From MFD04716-140 sp963703125 (GTDB lineage Bacteria; Bacteroidota; Bacteroidia; Flavobacteriales; Flavobacteriaceae): a stretch of 64,000 bases of DNA. The stretch's first letter is position 1; each line of letters starts with the position of its first letter. A model generated the notes under the pieces. It was given only the letters and a program-made list of their open reading frames with translations, had not been told where the DNA came from and made no database searches. Location: assembly GCA_963703125.1 (NCBI GenBank), contig OY969790.1:2232001-2296000 (forward strand), given 5' to 3'. This document shows, in pieces, positions 35,138-43,966 of the stretch. Both the position numbers and the translations under genes were made by a program.

Positions 35138-36055
35138 TTACGATAAAATCATTTGAGAAAAGGGGATGACGGTTTCGTACCCTTTTGCTTTGAAATATAG
35201 TAAGGTATTCTGATTTCCTGTTACCAAAGTAAAATCACCGCCCCAAGCGCCTAGACTTTTCATTGTGCCAAAGTAATCTGGGAATAGGGACTCCTTGAGC
35301 GTAGGGCATTCCAACACTTCTGAAATTAGTTTTTCGTGTGACTCAAGTAGTTTTTCAAATTCATTTAGATCTTTGCATGCCACCAATTTCAGCGTAATCT
35401 GAGAAATTTCATTTACAAGGGCCTTACGATTAAAAAGCTTCTTCCCATAACTTAAAATAGCTTCACGACTGCTTTGCTTCTTATTTAGGTAGACAAAAAA
35501 AAGAGAGTCCTTAAATGAAGGGTCGAATCTTATTTTTTTTATCTGGGGAAATCCTTTTTCCAGCTTGTATAGAATGGCTTTATCATTTTGGGCACAGGCA
35601 ATGTCATACCCACTTCCTCCAAAAGAATTCGATAAAAGCCGAAACGCATCAACTTTTGCCCACTGAGCAATATTGTTGATCCATGTGGATGAGGTTCCCA
35701 ATCCCCATTGTTTTGGGAAGGCCAATCTTGTCTCAACGATGTACCCCATTCCTTCGTTCAAAAAATGAGGATTCAATTTTCTCGCCTCTTCCAGAATTTT
35801 GATTAGGGCAATACGTTCCGAACTTTCAGCACCAGGGGCGGCATCTACGTGCAACTCATTTATATTTATTTGAGTCTCGAACCAAATGAAACCTTTCTCG
35901 TCCAAGCTTTTCCAGGACAACATGTCACCCGTGGTTTTTAGAACGGTCATTGATTGTCCAAACTTACATGGCAAAGCTAGACTTAGGGCACCATCAAGAA
36001 CTGCATATTCGCCCGTAATCAAAAGTTTTCCATTGCTGTAATAAGAGACTTCCAT
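35138..36055 (-). CDS. GYDIA-family GHMP kinase
   Basis: A 305-residue GHMP kinase of the type named after the motif GSGYDIACAQ, which is present here at about residues 144-153. The N terminus has TGEYAVLDGALSLALP as in mevalonate kinases. Standard GHMP ATP motif PxxxGLGSSA is replaced by the short WGLGTSSTW. It overlaps the HMG-CoA reductase gene by 1 base. The context supports a mevalonate-pathway kinase (mevalonate, phosphomevalonate or a related step). The exact step is inference. Confidence 0.85.
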   Translation of the reverse strand: MEVSYYSNGKLLITGEYAVLDGALSLALPCKFGQSMTVLKTTGDMLSWKSLDEKGFIWFETQININELHVDAAPGAESSERIALIKILEEARKLNPHFLNEGMGYIVETRLAFPKQWGLGTSSTWINNIAQWAKVDAFRLLSNSFGGSGYDIACAQNDKAILYKLEKGFPQIKKIRFDPSFKDSLFFVYLNKKQSSREAILSYGKKLFNRKALVNEISQITLKLVACKDLNEFEKLLESHEKLISEVLECPTLKESLFPDYFGTMKSLGAWGGDFTLVTGNQNTLLYFKAKGYETVIPFSQMILS

Positions 36056-37374
36056 TATACCCCGCCTTTTAGTTTTGTGTAGGCTTCAACAATGGTATTA
36101 TGGGTGGCTGAATGCTTTTTGAAATAGTCAATTAAGATTTTCTTTTCCTCTTCGGAAGCTCCTAATTGGTTTAGGACATTAAGTAGATGCATTTTCATAT
36201 GACCCTCCTGAATACCTGTGGTCACCAAAGATTTTAAGGCGGCAAAGTTTTGTGCCAAACCGGCGACGGCTACAATCTGCATCAATTCCTCCGCAGAAGG
36301 GTTTTGTAATATTTCAAGGGCTATTTTTGATAATGGATGCAGATTGGTAAGTCCGCCAATTGTTCCCAACGCGAGTGGTATTTCAATCCAAAATTTGAAA
36401 ATATCATTTTCAATCTTGGCATCTGTAAGACTGGTATAGCGACCACTTTTTGCCGCATATGCATGAACCCCGGCCTCTACAGCCCTAAAATCATTCCCGG
36501 TTGCAAGAACCACGGCATCAATACCGTTCATAATGCCTTTATTATGTGTTACGGCCCTATGAGGTTCTATTTTGGCAATACCTATGGCACGGATCATTCT
36601 AGATGCAAATTCTTGGGCAGAAATGGATTCCTCACCTAAATCTTGAACCGGACAGCTTACTTCTGCCCTAACCAAACAATTTGGGACATAATTGCTCAAG
36701 ATGCTCATCACAATTTCTATGTCCTTTTCGGAGCTGGTGAACATATCAAAACTTTTTGCCTGTTGGGTAAAGGTTTTGGCGAATTGCTCTAAGCAAGAAT
36801 TGATGAAATTCGCCCCCATGGCATCCATGGTCTCAAAAGTACAATGGAGTTGATAGTAATTTGACAAGGAGTTTGATAAGTCCCTTAATTCAATATCGGT
36901 TACTCCGCCCCCCCTTTTTTGCATATTCTTGGTAATGGGTAGTGCATCTGATAGTAATTTCGCTTTAACGCTCGAAAAGAAAGACTTTAATTTCTGGCTC
37001 TCACCTTTATATATAAAATGGACCTGTCCGATTTTTTCAGTTCCAATTATTTTGGTTTTGAAGCCACCGCGTTCCAACCAAAACTTGGCCGATTTACTTG
37101 CTGCGGCGACTACCGAGCTTTCTTCAATGGCCATGGGAATGGCATACAGTGTATTGTTGATAAGAAAATTTGGGGCTACCCCAAAAGGCAAATAGTAATT
37201 TGTAAGTGTATTTTCAATGAACTCATCATGTAATTTTTGTATCTCATCATCATTGTTCCAATAAAATTCAAAAATTTTTCTTGTTGTTTCAGGGTCTTTG
37301 GTGTAATTCTTCGCTATCAATTCAATTTTAGCATTTTTTGAAAGCTTCGAGAATCCCTTGAAAGGAGTGGTCAT
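36055..37374 (-). CDS. Hydroxymethylglutaryl-CoA reductase, class II (degradative type)
   Basis: A 439-residue class II HMG-CoA reductase. It has the catalytic GIMNGIDAVVLATGNDFRA, an N-terminal EESSVVAAASKSA and a C-terminal segment carrying the HMKMHL histidine. These enzymes interconvert HMG-CoA and mevalonate. The family name says degradative, but the GYDIA kinase next door implies that here it works in isoprenoid synthesis. NAD(H) versus NADP(H) use cannot be told by eye. A TATCTTTG box lies 20 bases upstream of the start. Confidence 0.92.
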   Translation of the reverse strand: MTTPFKGFSKLSKNAKIELIAKNYTKDPETTRKIFEFYWNNDDEIQKLHDEFIENTLTNYYLPFGVAPNFLINNTLYAIPMAIEESSVVAAASKSAKFWLERGGFKTKIIGTEKIGQVHFIYKGESQKLKSFFSSVKAKLLSDALPITKNMQKRGGGVTDIELRDLSNSLSNYYQLHCTFETMDAMGANFINSCLEQFAKTFTQQAKSFDMFTSSEKDIEIVMSILSNYVPNCLVRAEVSCPVQDLGEESISAQEFASRMIRAIGIAKIEPHRAVTHNKGIMNGIDAVVLATGNDFRAVEAGVHAYAAKSGRYTSLTDAKIENDIFKFWIEIPLALGTIGGLTNLHPLSKIALEILQNPSAEELMQIVAVAGLAQNFAALKSLVTTGIQEGHMKMHLLNVLNQLGASEEEKKILIDYFKKHSATHNTIVEAYTKLKGGV

Positions 37375-37393
37375 ATAGCTATTTGTTTCAATA

Positions 37394-37401
37394 CAAAGAT
37401 A
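37394..37401 (-). promoter_or_regulatory. Candidate -7 box for the mevalonate genes
   Basis: Minus-strand TATCTTTG matches TAnnTTTG, 19 bases upstream of the HMG-CoA reductase start. No clear -33 TTTG is seen. Confidence 0.35.
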
Positions 37402-37526
37402 CTAATAATGCCAATAAAGGTCAGTAATCGGTGATTGACGAAACCCTCTCGCTTTTAGGCGTAAAGGTTGTTATTTTCGCAAAATTATCACTAAACTTGA
37501 AGGTTTAAATCAATTTTTAACAAACT

Positions 37527-39695
37527 ATGAAAAAATCAGTTGCCTTATTGCTGTTTTTAGTTAACTGCTTTGTGGGGTCGACAATGGCACAACAAAAGAA
37601 AATTTCCGTAGAGGAGATATATAGTGGAAGCTTTAAGACCGAAGGTCTGGATGCCCTTAGATCACTAAAGAATGGAAAACAGTACACCATTTTAAATTTT
37701 GACAGGGAAAAGGGTACCTCCTCAATAGATACGTATGACTATGTTACCCAACAAAAAGTTGAAACGAAGGTTTCCTCAGAGGATTTGGATGACATACCTT
37801 TTTTTTCATCCTATGAATTTAATGATGATGAATCAAAGATATTATTGGCCAAAGAGGTTGAACCAATTTTTCGTCATTCCACACTGGGTATTTTTTATGT
37901 GTACGATGTTGCCACAAAAGAACTTGTAAAAATATCGGATTCCAAAATTCAAGAACCGGCGCTTTCGCCAAACGGAAAACAGGTAGCGTACGCCATGGAT
38001 AATAATTTATTCATTTTTGACATAGCCTCAAAAAATACAATGCAGGTTACCAATGATGGCATTAAAAATCAAATCATTAACGGTATTACCGATTGGGTCT
38101 ATGAAGAGGAATTTGCCTTTGTAAGGGCCTTCTACTGGAATTCTGATGGGACAAAAATTGCCTTTCTTCGTTTTGATGAGTCCAAGGTCCCAGAATTTTC
38201 TATGGACATTTATGGTACGAAACTTTATCCTCAACCCACAGTTTTCAAATACCCCAAGGCAGGCGAGGAAAATTCTATTGTGACTTTGCGCATGCTTGAC
38301 GTAAAAAGTGGAAACATATCGAATGTTGATTTGGGCGAGGCCTATTACATTCCGCGAATAAAATGGATGAACGACCCGAAGTACTTAAGTGTACAGACCT
38401 TAAATCGGCACCAAAATGAGCTCAATTTACTTTCGATCAATGCCATGGACAATTCTACCTCTTTACTTTTGGAAGAAAAGGATGATGCCTATGTTGATGT
38501 TAATGATAATCTGACATTTTTGGCAGACGACAGTTTTGTTTGGACGAGTGAAAAAGATGGTTATAACCACATTTATCTATATGATCCCAAAGGGAAATTG
38601 GTAAATCAAGTAACCAAAGGGCCGTGGGAGGTCACCAATTATTATGGTTATGATCAAAAAAGAAATAGAATTTATTATCAATCCACAGAGAATGGGTCAA
38701 TCAATAGAGGCGTTTATAGTATTGATAATAAGGGGCAGCGAAAAAAGGTTCTTGCGGCTTTGCCAGGTACCAATAATGCCGATTTTAATGCTGATTTCAC
38801 TTATTTTATCAACACCTATTCCAGTGCAACAACCCCACAGGAATACACACTGCATAATGCACAGGACGGGAAGCAATTGAAAATTATAAAACAGAACAAG
38901 GGTCTACTAAAAACTTTGGAAGGCTATCAAATTAGCCCTAAGGAGTTCTCTACACTTTTCATAAACGGCAATGAACTGAACATGTATATGATTAAACCTC
39001 AAAATTTTGATCCATCAAAAAAATATCCACTGTTCATGTACCAATATAGCGGGCCTGGATCTCAGAACGTTGGCAATAGTTGGATGGGAGCTAATGATTA
39101 TTGGCATCAGCTATTGGTCTCAGAAGGTTATATTGTTGCCTGTGTCGATGGAAGGGGTACCGGTTTTAAAGGAAGTGATTTTAAAAAGGTCACCTATTTG
39201 AATTTGGTAAAGTATGAAACTGAAGATCAGATCGCCGCGGCCAAAAAATTAAGTGAATTGCCCTATATTGATGAAAACCGCACAGGAATTTGGGGATGGA
39301 GTTTTGGTGGCCATATGGCAACCAATTGTATTTTAAAGGGCAATGATGTTTTTGAGACGGCCATTGCCGTGGCACCGGTTACCAGTTGGAGATTCTATGA
39401 CACCATTTATACGGAACGATTTTTACGTACTCCTGAAGAAAACCCAGCAGGGTATGACGAAAATTCGCCATTCAATTATCCCGAGCTTTTAAAAGGAAAA
39501 TTTCTTTTGGTGCACGGAACGGGAGATGATAATGTACACGTTCAAAACAGTATGCGCATGATCGAGGCATTGGTACAGGCGAACAAACAATTTGATTGGG
39601 CTTTGTACCCTGATAAAAACCACGGCATATATGGTGGAAATACCAGGATCCATCTTTTCAATAAGTTGACCAATTTTCTTAAAGCTAATTTATAA
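37527..39695 (+). CDS. Dipeptidyl-peptidase IV-type S9 serine peptidase
   Basis: A 722-residue exported S9B peptidase. After the signal peptide (LLLFLVNCFVGSTMAQ) comes a beta-propeller of roughly 450 residues and then an alpha/beta-hydrolase domain. The catalytic Ser592 is in GIWGWSFGGHMAT, the Asp in HGTGDDNVHVQ and the His in PDKNHGIYGG. The active-site Glu pair for the peptide N terminus is in VYEEEFAFVRAF. It should release X-Pro or X-Ala dipeptides from peptides in the periplasm. The POT transporter gene starts 15 bases later, so the products are probably imported. Confidence 0.92.
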   Translation: MKKSVALLLFLVNCFVGSTMAQQKKISVEEIYSGSFKTEGLDALRSLKNGKQYTILNFDREKGTSSIDTYDYVTQQKVETKVSSEDLDDIPFFSSYEFNDDESKILLAKEVEPIFRHSTLGIFYVYDVATKELVKISDSKIQEPALSPNGKQVAYAMDNNLFIFDIASKNTMQVTNDGIKNQIINGITDWVYEEEFAFVRAFYWNSDGTKIAFLRFDESKVPEFSMDIYGTKLYPQPTVFKYPKAGEENSIVTLRMLDVKSGNISNVDLGEAYYIPRIKWMNDPKYLSVQTLNRHQNELNLLSINAMDNSTSLLLEEKDDAYVDVNDNLTFLADDSFVWTSEKDGYNHIYLYDPKGKLVNQVTKGPWEVTNYYGYDQKRNRIYYQSTENGSINRGVYSIDNKGQRKKVLAALPGTNNADFNADFTYFINTYSSATTPQEYTLHNAQDGKQLKIIKQNKGLLKTLEGYQISPKEFSTLFINGNELNMYMIKPQNFDPSKKYPLFMYQYSGPGSQNVGNSWMGANDYWHQLLVSEGYIVACVDGRGTGFKGSDFKKVTYLNLVKYETEDQIAAAKKLSELPYIDENRTGIWGWSFGGHMATNCILKGNDVFETAIAVAPVTSWRFYDTIYTERFLRTPEENPAGYDENSPFNYPELLKGKFLLVHGTGDDNVHVQNSMRMIEALVQANKQFDWALYPDKNHGIYGGNTRIHLFNKLTNFLKANL

Positions 39696-39710
39696 TTAAA
39701 CCAACTATAT

Positions 39711-41213
39711 ATGTCAGACCTAGTAAACTCAACAGCAGGTAAGAAGAAGTTTAGTCACCCGAAAGGCTTATTTGTACTCTTTACTGCAGAGATGTGGGAG
39801 CGATTTAGTTACTATGGTATGCGGGCCATATTAATTCTGTTTATGACAACGGATATGGCCGCAGAAGGGCTTGGCTTAACCACCGAAACGGCGGGTGCCG
39901 TTTATGGTTTGTATACCGCATCGGTTTATTTAATGACCTTGCCGGGCGGTTGGTTGGCCGATAATATTTTTGGACAGCGAAAAGCGGTTTTTTACGGAGG
40001 TGTTCTTATTATGATAGGGCATTTAGTCCTAGCCATTCCAGGTTCTCCAGCAATATTCTTTACGGGCCTTGCCTTCGTTGCATTAGGAACTGGTTTGCTA
40101 AAAGGAAATATCAGTACACTGGTAGGAGAGCTGTATGAAAATGAGGATGGTGCTAAGAGAGATGCTGGATTTTCTATTTTCTATATGGGAATTAATCTAG
40201 GTTCATTTTTCGGACAATTATTTGTTCCACTTTTAGCAGAATACAACTGGCATTTGGGCTTTGGGTTAGCTGCTATTGGAATGTTTTTCGGTTTAATAGC
40301 TTACAAGGTTTATGCTCCAAAATATTTAAAGGAAATCGGTGTTGAACCCAAAGCCAAAACCATAGAGAAAGCAAGTAAATCTAATAATGCTATAACTTTT
40401 GGTATAATAGCCTTTATACTTGTTTTATTGGTCATACTGCAAGTATTAGGTTATATAGATGTTACTACTGCTACTGGTATTGCGCAGGCCCTTGGTTTAA
40501 TTATAGTGGTCATTACCATGGGGTACTTTATAAATATATTATTTAATGGAGGCCTTTCCATGGTCGAAAAGAAAAAAGTAACTGTAATTTTTATATTGTT
40601 TGTTGGAATAGCTATTTTTTGGTCTGGTTTTGAACAGGCGGCCTCTTCATTGAACTTATTTGCTAGGGATTTTACGGATCGTTTTATCGGAGGTTGGGAA
40701 ATGCCCGCTGGGATGCTACAATCCTTTAACTCTGGGTTTATAATCATTTTTGCTCCTATTGTTGGGGCGCTTTGGGTAAAGTTAGCTGCTCGAAATATCA
40801 ATGTGCGTACTCCATTTAAATTTGCCGTAGGTCTTATTTTATTGGGATTAGGTTTCTGGGTTATGGTTGAGGCAGCACAAGTTGCAGCTAGTGGGGCTAA
40901 AGCGGGTATGTTTGCATTGATACTAACGTACTTCTTACATTCTATAGGGGAATTGACCATAAGTCCTGTCGGATTAAGTGCTACTAGTAAACTGTCTCCA
41001 AAAAAATACTTAGGTCAGATGATGGGTATTTGGTTTGTTGGGGCCGCATTAGGAAATTTGATAGCGGGATTGATAGGAGGTAATTTTGACCCGGAGAATG
41101 TGCTTGAAATGCCAAATATATTTTTAAACGTAGTATGGGTCTCGGTCGGTGCTGGTTTGATATTTTTTGCTGCTAGTCCGTTTATCAAAAAATGGATGGG
41201 AGATGTTACTTAA
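39711..41213 (+). CDS. POT/PTR2-family proton-dependent peptide transporter
   Basis: A 500-residue polytopic protein of the proton-coupled oligopeptide transporter family with 12-14 spans. The family signature EMWERFSYYGMRAILI is at residues 24-39 (ExxERFxYYG), and a second motif FSIFYMGINLGSFFG follows. It imports di- and tripeptides across the inner membrane. It begins 15 bases after the DPP-IV gene, a clear functional pair: cleavage of dipeptides and uptake. A strong hairpin within the convergent comEC 3' end terminates it. Confidence 0.93.
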   Translation: MSDLVNSTAGKKKFSHPKGLFVLFTAEMWERFSYYGMRAILILFMTTDMAAEGLGLTTETAGAVYGLYTASVYLMTLPGGWLADNIFGQRKAVFYGGVLIMIGHLVLAIPGSPAIFFTGLAFVALGTGLLKGNISTLVGELYENEDGAKRDAGFSIFYMGINLGSFFGQLFVPLLAEYNWHLGFGLAAIGMFFGLIAYKVYAPKYLKEIGVEPKAKTIEKASKSNNAITFGIIAFILVLLVILQVLGYIDVTTATGIAQALGLIIVVITMGYFINILFNGGLSMVEKKKVTVIFILFVGIAIFWSGFEQAASSLNLFARDFTDRFIGGWEMPAGMLQSFNSGFIIIFAPIVGALWVKLAARNINVRTPFKFAVGLILLGLGFWVMVEAAQVAASGAKAGMFALILTYFLHSIGELTISPVGLSATSKLSPKKYLGQMMGIWFVGAALGNLIAGLIGGNFDPENVLEMPNIFLNVVWVSVGAGLIFFAASPFIKKWMGDVT

Positions 41214-41228
41214 GACTGTTTTGTTAGA

Positions 41229-43247
41229 TTACTTAAAATAATAGGCTCCCTTTTCACCCGTATAGTGAAAAGGGAGTTTTCTTTTTAAGCAAGTAGCTTC
41301 CCACCTGTTGATGTAGCTTTGATAGTTGCTCCCATCTGAAACGATGTATTTTGGATTTAGGGAATCAATCAAACGTTCTAAGTTTATTTTAGGGGATTGT
41401 GTTAACAGGAGGTAATCGGGAGACTTACTATTCTTTGGTAAAATACCAAGGCTGTCAATGATCCATAATTTTTTATCCTTAATCAGATAGCTATTTTTTA
41501 AAGGGAAGTGTTCAATGAGATCAATTCGCCTTGCTACTTGGTAATCCGTAACCAGATTTTCGGCAGTATTCAAATCCGCAGCGAAAACCGATAATTTAGA
41601 GCCTGTTTGATGCAGAAATACGGAGTTCCTTATTTTATGCGCTACAATTAGGCTTTTCTGGCTATGGGTGTTGAAAGAGGTGTAAATTAAATAAACTTGA
41701 AAGGCAATGATAGAAATAAGCAATCCAAAAGTTCTTTTAAAATTGGGCTTGGAAAAAGCAACGGTAAGACAAATAATTATAAAATAGGCGAGTATCATTT
41801 GAATCCAATCGAAAGATATATTCTTAAAAACAAACGATTCTTGCTGTGAAACCAGACCGATAAGATTGTTCATAGAGCCAATGATGGCATTGTATATTGA
41901 AACCAGAACAGAAGGCAAAAGATTCAAGAGTGATAATAGTATGACCAAAATTCCCAACGCCAAGATAACCCCAAGGAATGGAATAATCAGCAAATTGGAT
42001 ACAAAGAAAAGCCCTGGAAATTGGTGAAAATAAAATAGGCTTATCGGTAGAACTCCCAATTGAGCGGCAAAACTTACCGATAACAGTTGCCAAATTTTAC
42101 GGACCAACCAATTTTTGGGATACCAGAATTTTTGTAAAATGGGATATATCCATACGATGGCAAAAACGGCAGCATAACTCATTTGAAAGCCTACCTGGAA
42201 TAGTAGCATTGGGTTGATGGCAAGTAGAATAAAAAACATTGACAAAGCCAAAATATTGAAAGTATTGCCAGGTCTGTTTAGGAAAAGGGCATATGCTATA
42301 AAAGTGAACATTGTGACCGCCCTGACCACCGAGGCCGATAAACCGGCCAAGAACGCAAAGCTCCATAGAAGAATAACTATAGTTATTAATTTTATTGTTT
42401 TTCCTTTTGGCAGAAACTCCAATGGCCGCAGAAGAAATTCCAATAGTAATAGCAGGATGCCTATATGAAGTCCGGAAACCGCCAAAATATGTATAGCTCC
42501 GGCATTTTTATAATTGTTATAGGTGGTTTCTGAAATATCATTGCGTTGCCCTAAAAGCAAGGCTTGAATGATGCCAAGTTCGTCCTCGCCAAAGTCTTTT
42601 GTTTTAAGGTTCGAAATGATATGATCCCTCAAGCTCGCCATTTTTCCAAAAAGGGTTTTTGAAGGATTTCTTATTAAAATGGCATTTTTGAAAGTGGTTC
42701 GTAATTGATGGGTTATACCCAAATCTGCCAAATATGCCCTATAATCGAATTGGTAAGGATTTAACGGAGGTCTGATTTCTTGAATTTGATTATAGATAAT
42801 AAGTTCGTCATCTACCTTGAACAGGTTTTGGGTAGAATCACTAGGGATGCTTAGAAGGAGTTTTCCGGAAACATTTTTATTGTCAAAACTCTTTGCCACA
42901 ACCACATATCGATCAGAAAAATCGGTAGACTTCATGACTTCGCCAATCTTGATTCGCCACGTATGACTACCCTTGGAATCTTGATGGGTATAATGATTTG
43001 AATAGTTTTCCGGCTGCCATAGTGCGAACGAGAATATTCCGAGACAAATGACAACCGAACCCGCAGCAAAAGTAAAATAGAATGTTTTATTGGCTTTTTT
43101 ACTGAAATGGAGGATTGCTAAAATAGCCTGTGAAAAAAGGACAAGAAATAGGGCAATGTGAATATTAGGTGATATGAATCTCCCGAAAAGAATTCCGAGT
43201 ACCAAACAAAATGTAAGTTTAATAGGTACAAATTTCAGGAGGTTCAT
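41229..43247 (-). CDS. ComEC/Rec2-type DNA-uptake channel protein
   Basis: A 672-residue ComEC homologue. N-terminal spans and the DUF4131 region (residues 1-200) are followed by the competence domain (AGAIHILAVSGLHIGILLL, about residues 248-480) with more spans. The C-terminal part (about 520-672) takes the place of the metallo-beta-lactamase domain, but no HxHxDH zinc motif is present, so it is degenerate or lost nuclease function. ComEC carries single-stranded DNA into the cytoplasm in natural transformation. No other com genes are nearby. The end overlaps the POT terminator hairpin. Confidence 0.85.
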   Translation of the reverse strand: MNLLKFVPIKLTFCLVLGILFGRFISPNIHIALFLVLFSQAILAILHFSKKANKTFYFTFAAGSVVICLGIFSFALWQPENYSNHYTHQDSKGSHTWRIKIGEVMKSTDFSDRYVVVAKSFDNKNVSGKLLLSIPSDSTQNLFKVDDELIIYNQIQEIRPPLNPYQFDYRAYLADLGITHQLRTTFKNAILIRNPSKTLFGKMASLRDHIISNLKTKDFGEDELGIIQALLLGQRNDISETTYNNYKNAGAIHILAVSGLHIGILLLLLEFLLRPLEFLPKGKTIKLITIVILLWSFAFLAGLSASVVRAVTMFTFIAYALFLNRPGNTFNILALSMFFILLAINPMLLFQVGFQMSYAAVFAIVWIYPILQKFWYPKNWLVRKIWQLLSVSFAAQLGVLPISLFYFHQFPGLFFVSNLLIIPFLGVILALGILVILLSLLNLLPSVLVSIYNAIIGSMNNLIGLVSQQESFVFKNISFDWIQMILAYFIIICLTVAFSKPNFKRTFGLLISIIAFQVYLIYTSFNTHSQKSLIVAHKIRNSVFLHQTGSKLSVFAADLNTAENLVTDYQVARRIDLIEHFPLKNSYLIKDKKLWIIDSLGILPKNSKSPDYLLLTQSPKINLERLIDSLNPKYIVSDGSNYQSYINRWEATCLKRKLPFHYTGEKGAYYFK
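41246..41286 (+). terminator. Terminator of the POT transporter inside the 3' end of comEC
   Basis: A perfect 12-base-pair hairpin (CTCCCTTTTCAC 41246-41257 / GTGAAAAGGGAG 41265-41276, 7-base loop) is followed by TTTTCTTTTT on the plus strand. It lies within the last codons of the convergent comEC gene (stop at 41229), so the coding sequence also serves as a terminator. Confidence 0.85.
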
Positions 43248-43282
43248 TTATACTCTTTGTTCCTAAAAATAACAAAAAGATG

Positions 43283-43879
43283 CTAAAGAATGCGTGTTGC
43301 TTTTACAAAAGCGTAGTTCCAAAAGCCCTCTCTTAACGAAGAAACTATAACGCCACGGGACGAAGAAGAGTGTATAAATTTGATGTCGTCACCATCAACC
43401 TCAACAACAAGACCCACATGGTTGATCCTTTTTTTACTGCGGCCTGTACTAAAGAAAAGAAGATCCCCTTTCATTACCCTGTTGACGCGAATTCTCTTTC
43501 CTTCCTCAGCCATTTGATAGGATATTCTTGGCAACTGGATATTGTTTTCCCCAAACGCAACATATAAAAGTCCAGAACAATCCATACCCTTTTTGGTGGT
43601 TCCTCCAAACTTATATCTTACACCTGAGTAAGTCAAAGCTGTATTAACAATATTATCTGCTTTATCAGGGGAGGTTATTGCCGCCGGATGCTCCTCTAAT
43701 GTTTCTTCGGCTGACATGTTTTCCTCTGAACCATTTCGGTCAATCCTATCGGTATTATTTGTTTCTTCTGATGCCTCGATCGTCACTTTTCTCGTTTCAC
43801 TATAGGTGGTTTTCTTTTTCACCACGCCGCAACTAAATATAAGCAGTGTTGGCGATAGAAAAAGGAGTTTGCGAAGCAT
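43283..43879 (-). CDS. NlpC/P60 (C40) cell-wall peptidase lipoprotein
   Basis: A 198-residue lipoprotein (lipobox TLLIFSC). After a low-complexity linker (residues 25-75) the NlpC/P60 domain has the catalytic Cys in MDCSGLLYVAFGE and His in NHVGLVVEVDG. It cleaves peptidoglycan stem peptides, usually the gamma-D-Glu-DAP bond. It is 35 bases after comEC's start on the same strand, upstream of it. It may work in cell separation or growth. The third catalytic residue (His or Asn) is probably in the IHSSSSRG region. Confidence 0.88.
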   Translation of the reverse strand: MLRKLLFLSPTLLIFSCGVVKKKTTYSETRKVTIEASEETNNTDRIDRNGSEENMSAEETLEEHPAAITSPDKADNIVNTALTYSGVRYKFGGTTKKGMDCSGLLYVAFGENNIQLPRISYQMAEEGKRIRVNRVMKGDLLFFSTGRSKKRINHVGLVVEVDGDDIKFIHSSSSRGVIVSSLREGFWNYAFVKATRIL

Positions 43880-43966
43880 ATGAAGTATTTAGCCCGATTG
43901 AAGGAAGGTTTCTGTAGCCAAAATTACATAAATAATCGAAAATTAAAATGTGATATGGGTATGGGC

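Noticed and set aside
40451..40960. 169-codon frame on the minus strand inside the POT transporter
   Set aside because: A shadow of the transporter gene; low-complexity composition and no start context.
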